NCBI RefSeq assembly: GCF_900455735.1 | Contig: NZ_UAUI01000009.1 | Span: 62,001-126,000 of the forward strand | DNA: 64,000 bases | DNA from: Rhodococcus wratislaviensis | GTDB lineage: Bacteria; Actinomycetota; Actinomycetes; Mycobacteriales; Mycobacteriaceae | Direction: 5' to 3' | Shown here: one piece after another, positions 25,262 to 35,600 of the stretch | How positions within the stretch are numbered: position 1 is the first letter of the stretch | Layout of the letters: each line of letters starts with the position of its first letter | Program-made: the position numbers and the translations under genes | Notes under the pieces: generated by a model | Database searches by the model: none | Told to the model about the DNA's origin: nothing | Seen by the model: only the letters and a program-made list of their open reading frames with translations

Positions 25262-25639
25262 ATGCGCGCGATCACGCGAGGGATCGTCACCGTGGGAACA
25301 CTGATCGGCGCCGTACTCGCAGGCGCGGGGACGGGCGTCGCGGAACCCGGCGCCGTGCCGTCCGGCACCTATCAGGGAACGACCACCGCGCCGGCGGGGG
25401 AGTTGATCTGGAAGGGCAAGACGTTCCAGGGCGGCACGGTCGTCAACAACTTCGCGTTCGGCCTGACCGGACTTGCAGGCACGACCTCGCAGGACGGGAA
25501 CGGAAACACCGTCATCGATTACAGCCCATCCGGTCTGGGGTTCCTGACCGACAGGATTTCCCCCAACGCAGACGGGACCTACACCGGGGCCGTGTACGTC
25601 AACGGCAACCAGGTGGGAAGTTTCGGCCTCTCGAGATAG
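25262..25639 (+). CDS. Small secreted protein of unknown function
   Basis: A 125-residue protein from ATG 25262, preceded by GAGGGAGG. Residues 1-30 form a Sec signal peptide: basic start (MRAITRG), hydrophobic core (VTVGTLIGAVLAGAG), and a likely signal peptidase I site after VAEPG/GVA. The mature part is small, rich in Gly/Thr/Asn and probably beta-sheet (GTYQGTTTAP, DGTYTGAVYVNGNQ). No cysteine, so not a lipoprotein. I do not recognise the family. It is monocistronic and ends at a hairpin. Confidence 0.7.
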   Translation: MRAITRGIVTVGTLIGAVLAGAGTGVAEPGAVPSGTYQGTTTAPAGELIWKGKTFQGGTVVNNFAFGLTGLAGTTSQDGNGNTVIDYSPSGLGFLTDRISPNADGTYTGAVYVNGNQVGSFGLSR

Positions 25640-25656
25640 CTGTCTCGGGGCCTACT

Positions 25657-25697
25657 ACGACAACGAGGCCGCACCGCTCGGGTGCGACCTCGTCGTC
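25657..25697. terminator. Hairpin between secreted protein and cold-shock gene
   Basis: A stem built from CGAGG-cc-GCACC against GGTGCG-a-CCTCG with outer ACGA/TCGT pairing, between two convergent genes. Likely bidirectional terminator. Confidence 0.55.
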
Positions 25698-25741
25698 ACA
25701 GTGGCATCTGCGACCTTGTCACAGTGTCATCGGGGCGTCGG

Positions 25742-25945
25742 TCAGACGGCCCGGACATTCTGGGCCTGCGGGCCCTTCTGGCCCTGTCCGACCTCGAATT
25801 CCACCCGCTGGTTCTCCTCCAGCGACTTGTAGCCGCTGCCCGAGATCTCGGAGTAGTGAACGAACACGTCCGCGCTGCCGTCGTCCGGCGCTATGAATCC
25901 GAAGCCCTTCTCGCTGTTGAACCACTTCACAACACCCTGCGCCAT
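25742..25945 (-). CDS. Cold-shock protein (CspA family)
   Basis: A 67-residue single cold-shock domain from ATG 25945 (MAQGVVKWF). RNP1 is KGFGFIAP and RNP2 is DVFVHYSEI, the single-strand nucleic acid binding surfaces. The ending [10 protein letters not shown] is typical of actinobacterial CspA. It binds RNA/ssDNA and acts as an RNA chaperone in this family. More than 200 bases separate it from the divergent hydrolase, room for the structured 5' leader common in csp genes. Expected to be cold- or growth-regulated. Confidence 0.96.
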   Translation of the reverse strand: MAQGVVKWFNSEKGFGFIAPDDGSADVFVHYSEISGSGYKSLEENQRVEFEVGQGQKGPQAQNVRAV

Positions 25946-26178
25946 ACCGTTCACTCCCTGCAGTTGCCGCCCGGGACCTCACATCGAGATCCCGTTCGCG
26001 TGGATATCATCCTCGCATCCTGGCGCGCGTGCTTCCAGTGGTACGCCCACGATTCCTTCGGATCCGGGGCGCCGTACCAGGTCTGCGCAAGAAATTTTCC
26101 TGGACGACCGATGATTCTGCCCGTCGGCGGCGGTCCTACCTGCGACCGATAATCATCGCCCCGAACGAGGAGAACCCG

Positions 26179-27012
26179 ATGAATCGCACACCGACCGCCA
26201 CCGCCGCTACCCGGATCCTCGACGTCCCCGGTGCCAGGCTGTACTACGAGGTCCGGGGCACGGGCCCCGTCCTGGTGCTCGTCGGCGCTCCGATGGACGC
26301 CGACTCCTTCGCGCCCGCGGCCGATCTGCTCTCGTCCGACTACACCGTGCTCACGACGGACCCGCGGGGCATCCACCGCAGCCCGGTCGACGACCGCGAC
26401 CGCGATTCCACCCCCGAGATGCGTGCCGACGACCTCGCCCGGCTCCTGAGGCACCTCGACGCAGGCCCTGCCGTGGTGTTCGGCTCCAGCGGCGGCGCCG
26501 TCAGCGCGCTCGCGCTCGTGCAGGCGCATCCCGAGCTGGTCCACACTGTGATCGCCCACGAACCGCCGCTGGACGAGCTCCTCGACGACCGCGAGCAGCT
26601 GCGCGTGAAAACCGACGAGATCATCGACACCCACCTCGCCGGGGACGTCGTGGGGGCGTGGAGGAAGTTCCTGGCCCTGGCGAACATCCACCTGCCCGAG
26701 GAGGCGTTCCAGCAGATGTTCGCGGGCGAACGGGATGCGCAGACCGAGGCGGACGACTACTTCCAGCATGCGCACATGCTGCGCCCGACCACCCGCTGGT
26801 GCCCGGACGTCACCGCCCTGCGCTCGGCGCCCACCCGCCTCGTCGTCGGTATCGGCGAGGAGTCGGGTGGCCAACTCTGCGACCGTACGTCGCGGGCGCT
26901 CGCCGCCGAACTGGGCGTCGATCCCACCCTGTTCCCCGGCGACCACATCGGCTTCGCCCACGACCCCGCCGCGTTCGTCACCCGCCTGCGCGCCGTGTTG
27001 CGGGCGGCCTGA
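26179..27012 (+). CDS. Alpha/beta-fold hydrolase
   Basis: A 277-residue alpha/beta hydrolase from ATG 26179, preceded by GAGGAGAA. The nucleophile elbow is FGSSGGAVS (Ser near residue 105). The oxyanion loop lies in LVLVGAPMDAD and the catalytic His in GDHIGFAHDP near the C-terminus. No signal peptide. Substrate unknown. Convergent with hutG, 20 bases apart, and not part of the hut operon. Confidence 0.88.
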   Translation: MNRTPTATAATRILDVPGARLYYEVRGTGPVLVLVGAPMDADSFAPAADLLSSDYTVLTTDPRGIHRSPVDDRDRDSTPEMRADDLARLLRHLDAGPAVVFGSSGGAVSALALVQAHPELVHTVIAHEPPLDELLDDREQLRVKTDEIIDTHLAGDVVGAWRKFLALANIHLPEEAFQQMFAGERDAQTEADDYFQHAHMLRPTTRWCPDVTALRSAPTRLVVGIGEESGGQLCDRTSRALAAELGVDPTLFPGDHIGFAHDPAAFVTRLRAVLRAA

Positions 27013-27032
27013 ACGGACGGTCCGGACCGGCC

Positions 27033-27995
27033 TCAGCGGACGATGGGAATCCGCTTCGTGACGATCCGATGGATCATCCGGGCGGCGGTGCGGGCGGTGC
27101 GGTTGTCGACGTCGAACGACGGATTTAGCTCGGCCACATCGCACACCGCGAGTTTTCCGCTGGCGGCGACCGCGTCGCACACGAATTGGATCGTCTCCGC
27201 GGGCACGCCGTACGCGGCGGGAGCGCTCACTCCCGGCGCGACCGCGGCGGGAAGCACGTCGAGGTCGATGGTGAGGTAGACGAGATCGACGTCCGACAGG
27301 AACTCGCTGACGAAGACGGCCACCCGGTGCCGGTCGGAGACCGAGCAGTCGTCGTCCAGGAGGTACCGGACGTCGTATCCGCGTGCGGTGTCGAACAGCG
27401 CGGTGGTGTTGCTCGGCTGGCTGATCCCGAGCACGGAGTACTGCAGGGCGGTGCCCGCCGCATGTTCCTGTTCGAGGATCTGCCGGAACGGTGTGCCCGA
27501 ACTCGGGACCGGATCGGACCGCAGGTCGAAGTGGGCGTCCAGGTTCAGGATCCCGATCCGCCGCTTGGGTGTGCGGACGGCTGCCTGCGCCAGACCGAGG
27601 TACGTGCCGTAGGCAACCTCGTGGCCGCCGCCGAGGACCACCGGGAACTGGCCGGCGTCGAGGGTTGCGGCCACCACGGCGCCGAGAGCCATCTGCCCCG
27701 CCTCGAGGCGGTTGTCGGTGACCGCGACGGTGCCGGCGTCGTACGCGCGGAGCGGCTCGGCGAGCGCCATCGACGACAGCGCGCCCCGCAGCGCGTCCGG
27801 GCCGCGGGCCGCCCCGCGGCGGCCCTTGTTCCGCTCCACACCCTCGTCGCTCGAGAAGCCGACGAACACACAGGCGCCGGGCTCGGCGCCGTCGTGAAAC
27901 GGCGTGACCGCCTGATGCCAGCGGAGGTGGTGACTCGACGTGCCGTCCTCCCTGCCGACCCAGGGGGGTGGGGGAATCAGCAGGTTCTCCATCAT
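27033..27995 (-). CDS. hutG: Formimidoylglutamase
   Basis: A 320-residue arginase/agmatinase-fold enzyme. In the hut pathway it hydrolyses N-formimidoyl-L-glutamate to glutamate and formamide. Mn-ligand motifs: GGGHEVAYG (~residue 125), NLDAHFDLR (~153) and TIDLDVLPA (~240). Its ATG overlaps the hutI stop by four bases (27992-27995), so it is translationally coupled as the last gene of the leftward hut operon. The hut context makes formimidoylglutamase much likelier than arginase or agmatinase. Confidence 0.94.
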   Translation of the reverse strand: MMENLLIPPPPWVGREDGTSSHHLRWHQAVTPFHDGAEPGACVFVGFSSDEGVERNKGRRGAARGPDALRGALSSMALAEPLRAYDAGTVAVTDNRLEAGQMALGAVVAATLDAGQFPVVLGGGHEVAYGTYLGLAQAAVRTPKRRIGILNLDAHFDLRSDPVPSSGTPFRQILEQEHAAGTALQYSVLGISQPSNTTALFDTARGYDVRYLLDDDCSVSDRHRVAVFVSEFLSDVDLVYLTIDLDVLPAAVAPGVSAPAAYGVPAETIQFVCDAVAASGKLAVCDVAELNPSFDVDNRTARTAARMIHRIVTKRIPIVR

Positions 27996-29215
27996 CGCAG
28001 GGCCCTCGCTTTCTCGTGACCGGTGTGCGCGGACCAGGCGAGTTCGCCGCCCCGCCACACATCGCTGACCAGGGGGACGCCGGGCCGGTAGGCCAAGTGT
28101 AGGTACGACGGCGCGTCCAGGGCGAGGGCGTCGCCCCGCGCCCCGGGACGCAGGACCCCGACGTCGGCACGTTGCAGCGCGCGAGCCCCGCCCGCGGTCG
28201 CCGCCCAGATGGCTTCGTCCGGGGTCATGTGCATGTCCCGCACCGCGATCGCGATGCAGAACGGCAGGCTGGTGGTGTAGCTGGTGCCGGGGTTGCAATC
28301 CGCACCCAGCGCCACCGTGACACCCGCGTCGAGCAGGGCCCGGGCGTCCGGGTACTTGTTCCGGGTCGAGAAGTCCGCGCCGGGCAGGAGAGTGGCCACC
28401 GTCGAACTCTGTGCCAGCGCATCGATGTCGGCCTGTGTGGTGTAGCAGACGTGGTCGACGGACGCGGCCCCCAGTTCGACGGCGAGCTGGACTCCGGGGC
28501 CCTCGCGGAGCTGGTTGCCGTGGACGCGGGGGATCAACCCCTTCGCCATCCCGGCGGTGAGAACGGCGTGTGCCTGATCGCGGTCGAACGCGCCGGTCTC
28601 GCAGAACACGTCGATCCATTTCGCCTGCGGTGCACAGGCGTCGATCATTTCCGCGCACACCATGGCGACGTAGTCGTCGGCCCGACCCGCGTATTCCGGC
28701 GGCGGGACGTGGGCGGCGAGCAGCGTCACCTCGTCGGTGAGGGACGCCGCGATCTTCGTGCTGCGCAGTTCGTGCGCGACCGTCTGCCCGTACCCGGTTT
28801 TGCATTCCACGGTGGTGCTGCCGGACCGCAGGGACTCGTCCAGCAGCCGCCGCGTGTTCGCCTGCAGCTGTTCGTCGGTCGCATTCCGTGTCGCCTCGAT
28901 CGTGTTGCGGATGCCACCCGCCGCGTACGGCTGGCCCGCCATCCGCGCCGCGAATTCCTCCGCGCGTTCCCCGCCGAACACGAGGTGCGAGTGGCTCTCG
29001 ACGAAGCCCGGGAGCACCGCCCGGCCGTCGAGATCGTGCCCGACGTCCCCGGCCGGCGCCGAGTCGGCGCTGCCGACCCAGGCCACCACGCCGCCGTCGA
29101 AGACGACGGCGGCGTCGCGGATCAGCCCGAGCGGACCTTCCCCCACTGTCGGGTCGTTGGTCACCAGGGTGCCGATGCCGGTCAGCACTGTGGAGCGGGA
29201 GGTGTTCGCTGTCAC
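27992..29215 (-). CDS. hutI: Imidazolonepropionase
   Basis: A 407-residue amidohydrolase that opens 4-imidazolone-5-propionate to formimidoylglutamate. The metal-binding histidines are in [12 protein letters not shown] (~residue 70); GKTGYGQ and [15 protein letters not shown] segments follow. The GTG at 29215 has GGAAGGA eight bases upstream. An alternative ATG at 29266 overlaps the hutU stop and would add 17 residues. The gene lies between hutU and hutG in the order of the pathway. Confidence 0.94.
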   Translation of the reverse strand: MTANTSRSTVLTGIGTLVTNDPTVGEGPLGLIRDAAVVFDGGVVAWVGSADSAPAGDVGHDLDGRAVLPGFVESHSHLVFGGERAEEFAARMAGQPYAAGGIRNTIEATRNATDEQLQANTRRLLDESLRSGSTTVECKTGYGQTVAHELRSTKIAASLTDEVTLLAAHVPPPEYAGRADDYVAMVCAEMIDACAPQAKWIDVFCETGAFDRDQAHAVLTAGMAKGLIPRVHGNQLREGPGVQLAVELGAASVDHVCYTTQADIDALAQSSTVATLLPGADFSTRNKYPDARALLDAGVTVALGADCNPGTSYTTSLPFCIAIAVRDMHMTPDEAIWAATAGGARALQRADVGVLRPGARGDALALDAPSYLHLAYRPGVPLVSDVWRGGELAWSAHTGHEKARALR

Positions 29216-29262
29216 TGCTGTTCCTTCCAGTGGTTCGAAAATGCGGTCGCTCGGGCCTGCGG

Positions 29263-30939
29263 TCATCCTTCGGACATCGGCACGCGCACGCCGCGCTCCT
29301 TGGCGACGTCGATGGCGTGGTCGTATCCGGCGTCGACGTGCCGGATGACGCCCATGCCGGGATCGTTGGTCAGGACCCGCTCCAGCTTCTCGGCGGCCAG
29401 GTCGGTGCCGTCCGCGATGCACACCTGACCGGCGTGGATGGACCGTCCCATGCCGACGCCGCCGCCCTGGTGGATGGACACCCACGACGCGCCCGACGCC
29501 GTGTTGACGAGTGCGTTGAGCAGCGGCCAGTCGGCGATCGCGTCGGAGCCGTCGAGCATCGACTCGGTCTCGCGGTACGGGGACGCGACGGATCCGGAGT
29601 CGAGGTGGTCGCGGCCGATGGCGACGGGCGCGGACAGCTCGCCGGACGCCACCATCTCGTTGAACTTCAGGCCGGCCTTGTGCCGTTCGCCGTAGCCGAG
29701 CCAGCAGATCCGGGCGGGCAGACCCTCGAACGCCACCTTCTCGCCCGCCATCGTGATCCAGCGCTTGAGGTGCTCGTTCTCGGGGAACAGTTCGAGGATC
29801 GCCTTGTCGGTGGCGGCGATGTCCTTCGGGTCGCCCGACAGCGCGGCCCAGCGGAACGGGCCGAGGCCCTCCTCGAACAGCGGACGGATGTAGGCGGGCA
29901 CGAATCCGGGGAAGTCGAATGCGCGGTAGTAGCCGGCTTTGCGGGCCTCGTCACGGATGGAGTTGCCGTAGTCGAACACCTCGGCGCCCTTGTCGAGGAA
30001 GCCGACCATCGCGGCGACGTGCCGTGCCATCGACGCGCGGGAGTCCTCGGTGAATTTCACCGGGTCCTTGTCGGCCATCGCCTTCATGTCGGCGAAATCG
30101 ACCCCGAGCGGCAGGTACGACAGCGGATCGTGCGCCGACGTCTGGTCGGTGACGATGTCGATGGGGGCGTTCATGGCGAGCAGTTCCGGGAAGATCTCCG
30201 CGGCGTTGCCTTCGAGGCCGATCGACAGCGGGCGCTTCGCGTCGCGGGCCTCGATCGCGAGACGCAGGGCGTCGTGGATGTCGGTGGCCTTGGTGTCGAG
30301 GTACTTGTGTGCGATCCGGCGGTCGATGCGGGTGACGTCGCAGTCCACGCAGATCGCGACGCCGTCGTTCATCGTCACGGCGAGGGGCTGGGCGCCGCCC
30401 ATGCCGCCGAGTCCCGCGGTCAGCGTGATGGTGCCGGCGAGCGTGCCGCCGAAACGTTTCCGGCCGACCGCGCCGAACGTCTCGTACGTGCCCTGCAGGA
30501 TGCCCTGCGTGCCGATGTAGATCCACGACCCGGCCGTCATCTGCCCGTACATGATCAGGCCGAGGGCGTCGAGCTTGCGGAACTCCTCCCAGTTGGCCCA
30601 GTCGCCCACCAGGTTCGAGTTCGCGAGGAGGACGCGGGGAGCCCACTCGCTGGTGCGGAACACACCGACCGGCTTGCCGGACTGCACCAGCATCGTCTCG
30701 TCCGACTTCAGGGTCTTCAACGTCCGGACCATCGCGTCGAACGCCTCCCAGCTGCGCGCGGCCTTGCCGGTGCCGCCGTAGACGACGAGGGAGTCGGGAT
30801 GCTCGGCGACCTCGGGGTCGAGGTTGTTCATCAGCATGCGCAGGGCGCCTTCTTGCTGCCAGCCGAGTGTCGTCAGTTCGGTGCCGCGGGGCGCCGACAC
30901 GTGGCGGGGTCCGGAAACCGGAGGCGTCGTGGTGGTCAT
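29263..30939 (-). CDS. hutU: Urocanate hydratase (urocanase)
   Basis: A 558-residue urocanase, normal length. It converts urocanate to 4-imidazolone-5-propionate with tightly bound NAD. Family segments: [14 protein letters not shown] near the N-terminus, [10 protein letters not shown], the [10 protein letters not shown] nucleotide loop (~residue 180) and [12 protein letters not shown] near 410. ATG 30939 follows a GGAGT-type RBS. First enzyme gene after the NCS1 permease in the leftward operon. Confidence 0.97.
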   Translation of the reverse strand: MTTTTPPVSGPRHVSAPRGTELTTLGWQQEGALRMLMNNLDPEVAEHPDSLVVYGGTGKAARSWEAFDAMVRTLKTLKSDETMLVQSGKPVGVFRTSEWAPRVLLANSNLVGDWANWEEFRKLDALGLIMYGQMTAGSWIYIGTQGILQGTYETFGAVGRKRFGGTLAGTITLTAGLGGMGGAQPLAVTMNDGVAICVDCDVTRIDRRIAHKYLDTKATDIHDALRLAIEARDAKRPLSIGLEGNAAEIFPELLAMNAPIDIVTDQTSAHDPLSYLPLGVDFADMKAMADKDPVKFTEDSRASMARHVAAMVGFLDKGAEVFDYGNSIRDEARKAGYYRAFDFPGFVPAYIRPLFEEGLGPFRWAALSGDPKDIAATDKAILELFPENEHLKRWITMAGEKVAFEGLPARICWLGYGERHKAGLKFNEMVASGELSAPVAIGRDHLDSGSVASPYRETESMLDGSDAIADWPLLNALVNTASGASWVSIHQGGGVGMGRSIHAGQVCIADGTDLAAEKLERVLTNDPGMGVIRHVDAGYDHAIDVAKERGVRVPMSEG

Positions 30940-30998
30940 GTCGTGTACTCCTTGATGGTCGAACGTGGGAGAGGGGAAAGTCTGGGTGTCGGCGTGAT

Positions 30999-32435
30999 TC
31001 ACAGTCGTGAATCCGCCATCGCGGAATTCGCGGGATAGATCATCGAGGCGGGTGGGTTGCTGCTGCGCCGGGCGAGCGGGTAGTAGATGGCGCCGGTGAA
31101 GACGATGCCGACGATCCACGAGATGTCCGCGCCGCCCAGCATTTCCGTGACGGGTCCCGTGTAGAGCTTCTGGGCGAGGAACGGGATCTGCGCGAGAACG
31201 CCGACGGCGTAACAGATCATTGCCGTCTTGTTCCAGCGGCCGTAGCGGCCCGCCGGGTCGTACAGCGCCGGGATGTCCACGCGCTCCTTGGAGATGAGGT
31301 AGTAGTCGATCAGGTTGATGGCGCTCCAGGGGGTGAAGACCATCAGCAGCACGAGGACGAAGTTCTTGAAGTTGTTCAGGAAGTCGGCGCTGGCGCCGAT
31401 CGCGATCAGCATCGACACGGCGACGAACCCGATGATGTACAGGGTGCGGGCCCGGGACGAGATACGCGACTGTCCGTTGAAGGCGGTCACCGTGGTGAGG
31501 ATCGACATGAAACCGCCGTAGGCGTTGAGGCAGTTGACGGTGAGCTTCCCGACCAGGATCACCAGGTAGATCATCAGGGCGATCGCGGCGGGTCCGGCGA
31601 GTTCACCGATGAATCCGACCTGGTCGCTGAGGAACGCATCGCCGGCGACGGCGGCGACGAGCGCGCCCAGCGTCATCGACCACTGTGAGCCGATCACGCT
31701 GCCCGCGAACGTCGACCAGAACGTCGTCCGCTCGCTGGTCGAGCGCGGCAGGTAGCGGGAGTAGTCCGCGACGTACGGTCCGAACGTCAGCTGCCAGCCC
31801 GCGCCGAGCGAGATCGCGAGGAGGAACGTGACGATGTCGAAGCCCTTGTTCCCGACGAACGCGGCCACGTCGTACTCGGCGAACAAGCGGATCGCGAGGT
31901 AGGTGAACCCGAGGATGCCGACGACGGTCGCGATCTTGCCGACCACGTGGATGAGTTTGTAGCCGGTCACCGCCACGAACGCGGTCATCGCGCCGAAGAT
32001 GAGGATGCCGACCGTCGGGCTGTCGATGTGGAGGATCTCGTTCACGGCCTGACCCGCGAGGACGCTGCCGGTCGCGGCGAAACCGAGATACATCAGGACG
32101 ACGAGAACCAGCGGTAGCACGGCGCCCAGAACGCCGAACTGGGCCCGGCTCGAGATCATCTGGGGCAGGCCGAGGCGCGGTCCCTGGGCGGAGTGCAGTG
32201 CCATGACGGCACCGCCGAAGACGTTGCCGATCAGCAGGCCCACGATGGCCCACAGCGCGTCGGCGCCGAAGACGACTGCGAGGGCGCCGTCGACGATCGC
32301 GGTGATCTGCATGTTGGCGCCGAACCAGAGTGTGAACTGGCTGCGCGGAGATCCGTGGCGCTCGTCGTCCGGGACGACGTCGATGGTGCGACGCTCCGGC
32401 GCGAGGCTGATCTCGGGAGGTCCCTCGTGTGTCAT
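30999..32435 (-). CDS. NCS1-family permease (cytosine/purine permease type), probable hut transporter
   Basis: A 478-residue membrane protein with about 12 hydrophobic segments. It belongs to the NCS1 family (nucleobase, allantoin, hydantoin transporters): [11 protein letters not shown] near residue 35, [13 protein letters not shown] near 220, and a C-terminal [16 protein letters not shown] segment. It leads the hut operon directly behind the HutC-type box, so it probably imports histidine, urocanate or a related imidazole. That substrate is inferred from context; family members normally carry nucleobases. Confidence 0.88.
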   Translation of the reverse strand: MTHEGPPEISLAPERRTIDVVPDDERHGSPRSQFTLWFGANMQITAIVDGALAVVFGADALWAIVGLLIGNVFGGAVMALHSAQGPRLGLPQMISSRAQFGVLGAVLPLVLVVLMYLGFAATGSVLAGQAVNEILHIDSPTVGILIFGAMTAFVAVTGYKLIHVVGKIATVVGILGFTYLAIRLFAEYDVAAFVGNKGFDIVTFLLAISLGAGWQLTFGPYVADYSRYLPRSTSERTTFWSTFAGSVIGSQWSMTLGALVAAVAGDAFLSDQVGFIGELAGPAAIALMIYLVILVGKLTVNCLNAYGGFMSILTTVTAFNGQSRISSRARTLYIIGFVAVSMLIAIGASADFLNNFKNFVLVLLMVFTPWSAINLIDYYLISKERVDIPALYDPAGRYGRWNKTAMICYAVGVLAQIPFLAQKLYTGPVTEMLGGADISWIVGIVFTGAIYYPLARRSSNPPASMIYPANSAMADSRL

Positions 32436-32545
32436 AGGCCCTGTGTCTCTCTGTGACGAGTCCGGCGCTGCTGGGTCGGTCCCGGGTGCTCTGTCCCATG
32501 TCCTGAATCCAGTGTGCTCTGACTCACGTTTTTTATCGCCTTAGA

Positions 32546-32565
32546 TGTATAGTCCTGTATAGACA
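32546..32565. promoter_or_regulatory. HutC-type operator in the hut/gdh divergent gap
   Basis: TGTATAG-tcc-TGTATAGACA. The second copy contains GTATAGAC, an exact fit to the GT-N-TA-N-AC pattern known for the HutC branch of GntR regulators. It is about 110 bases upstream of the permease start and 100 upstream of gdh, so it could control both directions. The regulator is probably the protein encoded at 37450. Confidence 0.65.
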
Positions 32566-32664
32566 ACCCCCTGTCAAGCGTTCTCCAAGGACCCAGCCGA
32601 GAGGCGTGCCGGCCCGCCACTGCACCAGTCGGGAGTGTCGATGCTCCCGACGGAAGGTACTGAC

Positions 32665-35600
32665 ATGAGAGTAATTTCGACGTCCTCACATTCGCTCGAG
32701 CGCGATGAACAGCAGTTTTCCGCTCCGGAAGCGCCCGTGCGTTTCCGCGACCTCTACCTCCGCGCCGCCGGTCATCCCTCTGCCGACGGCGCAGATCCGG
32801 AGGCGCGTGATCGCATCGCGAACACACATCTCGAGACCGGGTGGAACCGGAACCCCGGGACCGCGGTGGTGCGCGGAATCAACGCAACAGACCCCAGCGG
32901 GATCGGGCCTGCGGTGCAGATCGTCACCGACGACATGGCCCTGCTCGTCGAATCGGTACTGCTGACCGCGGCCAGGGTCGGCGCACCGATCGAGGAGGCG
33001 CTGCATCCGGTCCTCGTCGCCCGCCGCGCGGAGTCGGGCACCCTCACCGACCTTCTGCCTGCCACCGACTCGGGGACGCCGGAGTCGTGGATTCACGTCG
33101 GTCTGCGCTCCGACACCGCGAACTCCCTCGTCGCCGCGCTGGTCGAGGCGTTGAACACCGTCCTCGTCGACGTGCGCCGGGTGGACCGCGATCTGGCGCG
33201 CATGCGCGAACTCCAGATCCAGGTCTCCGAACAACTCGACTCGCAGAGCGGGCAGGACTCGTTGTCCGAAGAACTCCGCGAGGCCGCCGACTTCCTGCGC
33301 TGGTGCGAAGCGGGCAACTTCACCGTCCTCGGGTACGCGCGGTACGGCGCCGACGGTGCACCCGAGGAGAGTCTCGGCGTGCTCCACGACCGGGAGGGCG
33401 ATCGGGCGCCGGCCACGGAACCCGGCCCCGTCCTCGCGATCGGGCAGGCGGCCCTTCCGGTGTCTGTGCACCGTTCGTCGTACCCGTCGGTGGTCGGCGT
33501 CCGGGCCGGAGGAGTGGAGCACCGCTTCGTCGGCGCGTTCACCCCGGCGGGCAGGCACGAGAACGTCCTGGACATTCCGGGTGCGGGACGCCGGGTGCGG
33601 GCCCTGCTCGACCGTGCCGGTTTCGACATCGACTCCTTCTCCGGGCAGGCCGTGCTGCAGGTCGTGCAGGCGCTGCCGCTGACCGAGTTGTTCGCGGCCA
33701 GCCCGGACTCGCTGCATTCGGCCCTCACCGAGGTCGCCGGCATCACCGCGCGTGAACACATTCACCTCTTCCTGCGCACGGACGTCCCGGGCGAGAGCAT
33801 GTCGGCACTGGTGTTCATTCCGCGAGATCGGTACAACACGCGCACGCGCCTGGCGGCCCAGCGCGTCCTGCTGGACGAACTGGACGGCACCGCAGTCGAA
33901 TACACCACGAACGTGTCCGAGTACCCGCTGGCGATGGTGCACTTCACGATGCGGGTCCCGGCGGACACCGAGGTGACGGACACCCGGCGACTGGAGATCC
34001 AGCGTCGGATCTCCCGGGCCTGCCGGACCTGGGACGACCGATTCCACGACGAACTCGACACAGCCGAACGCGATCTCCTCGCGCATTATTCGGAGCATTT
34101 CCCCGAGGTGTACAAGCACGACTTCGACGCCCGGCGCGCCCGTGCCGATCTGGCGGTGTTCGAGAGGCTGACGGACGGCGCGATCGAAACGCGGCTCGAC
34201 GCTAACGCGGCGGAGTGGCGCTTCACCTTCTTCGTCGGCGGTGCACCCGCCTCCCTCAGTGACGTTCTCCCGATCCTGCAGAGCATGGGTGTCGCGGTTC
34301 TCGACGAGCGTCCGTACACGGTCGCGAACAGTCGCGGAACGGTGTGCTGGATGTACGAGTTCGGGATTCGCTACCCATCGCCGGGGCCGGTGGACGACGC
34401 GCTGCCGGGTCGCTTCACGGAGACGTTCGCCGCGGCCTGGGAGTCCCGGGCCGAGACGGACAGTTTCAACGAACTCGTACTCCGCGCCGGCCTGGACTGG
34501 CGTCAGGTGGAGGTGCTGCGGGCATACGCGCGGTACCTCCGGCAGGGTGGATTCCCGTACAGCCAGAACCACATCGCGACGGTCCTCGGTGATCATCCGG
34601 AGATCTCCCAGGCACTGATCCGGCTGTTCGCCGCGAGGTTCGATCCGGACGGCACAGCGGAGTGCGGTGACCTGATCGCGTCGCTGGAAACGGCGATCGG
34701 CGACGTCCTCGGCCTGGACGCCGACCGCATCCTGCGCGCCTACCTGAATGTGATCCTGGCGACGCTGCGCACCAACCGCTACGCCCCCTCGGGCCGGGAA
34801 CGTCAGGTCCTGTCGTTCAAATTCGATCCGCAGCGGATCCCGGAACTGCCGCAGCCGCGGCCCCGCTTCGAGATCTACGTCTACTCGCCGTGGGTCGAGG
34901 GCGTGCACATGCGGTTCGGGGCCGTGGCGCGCGGAGGATTGCGGTGGTCCGACCGCAAGGAAGACTTCCGCACCGAGGTGCTCGGCCTGGTGAAGGCACA
35001 GGCGGTCAAGAACTCGGTGATCGTGCCCGTCGGCGCGAAGGGTGGGTTCGTCGTCGCGCGTCCGCCGGCTCCCACCGGCGACCCGCTGCGGGATCGGGAC
35101 GCCCAACGCGCCGAGGGCGTTCGCTGCTACCGCAGCTTCATCAGCGGACTGCTGGACGTCACCGACAACGTGGACCTCGCGACCGGTGCCGTGATCCCGG
35201 CGCAGCGGGTGGTGCGGCACGACGGCGACGACACGTACCTCGTCGTCGCCGCGGACAAGGGCACCGCGACGTTCTCCGACATCGCCAACGACGTTGCGGC
35301 ACAGTACGGGTTCTGGCTGGGTGACGCGTTCGCGTCGGGCGGATCCGTCGGCTACGACCACAAGGCGCTCGGCATCACCGCCCGGGGCGCGTGGGAGAGC
35401 GTGAAGCGCCACTTCCGCGAAATGGGTGTCGACACCCAGTCGCAGGAGTTCACGGCCGTCGGGATCGGCGACATGAGCGGCGACGTGTTCGGCAACGGAA
35501 TGCTCGCGAGCCCGCACATCCGGCTCGTCGCAGCATTCGACCACCGTCACGTTTTCCTCGACCCGAACCCCGACGCGGCCACGTCCTTCGCGGAGCGGGA

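Noticed and set aside
28888..31038. 716-codon open frame opposite hutI/hutU
   Set aside because: Composition is shadow-like, and urocanase motifs are unmistakable on the other strand.
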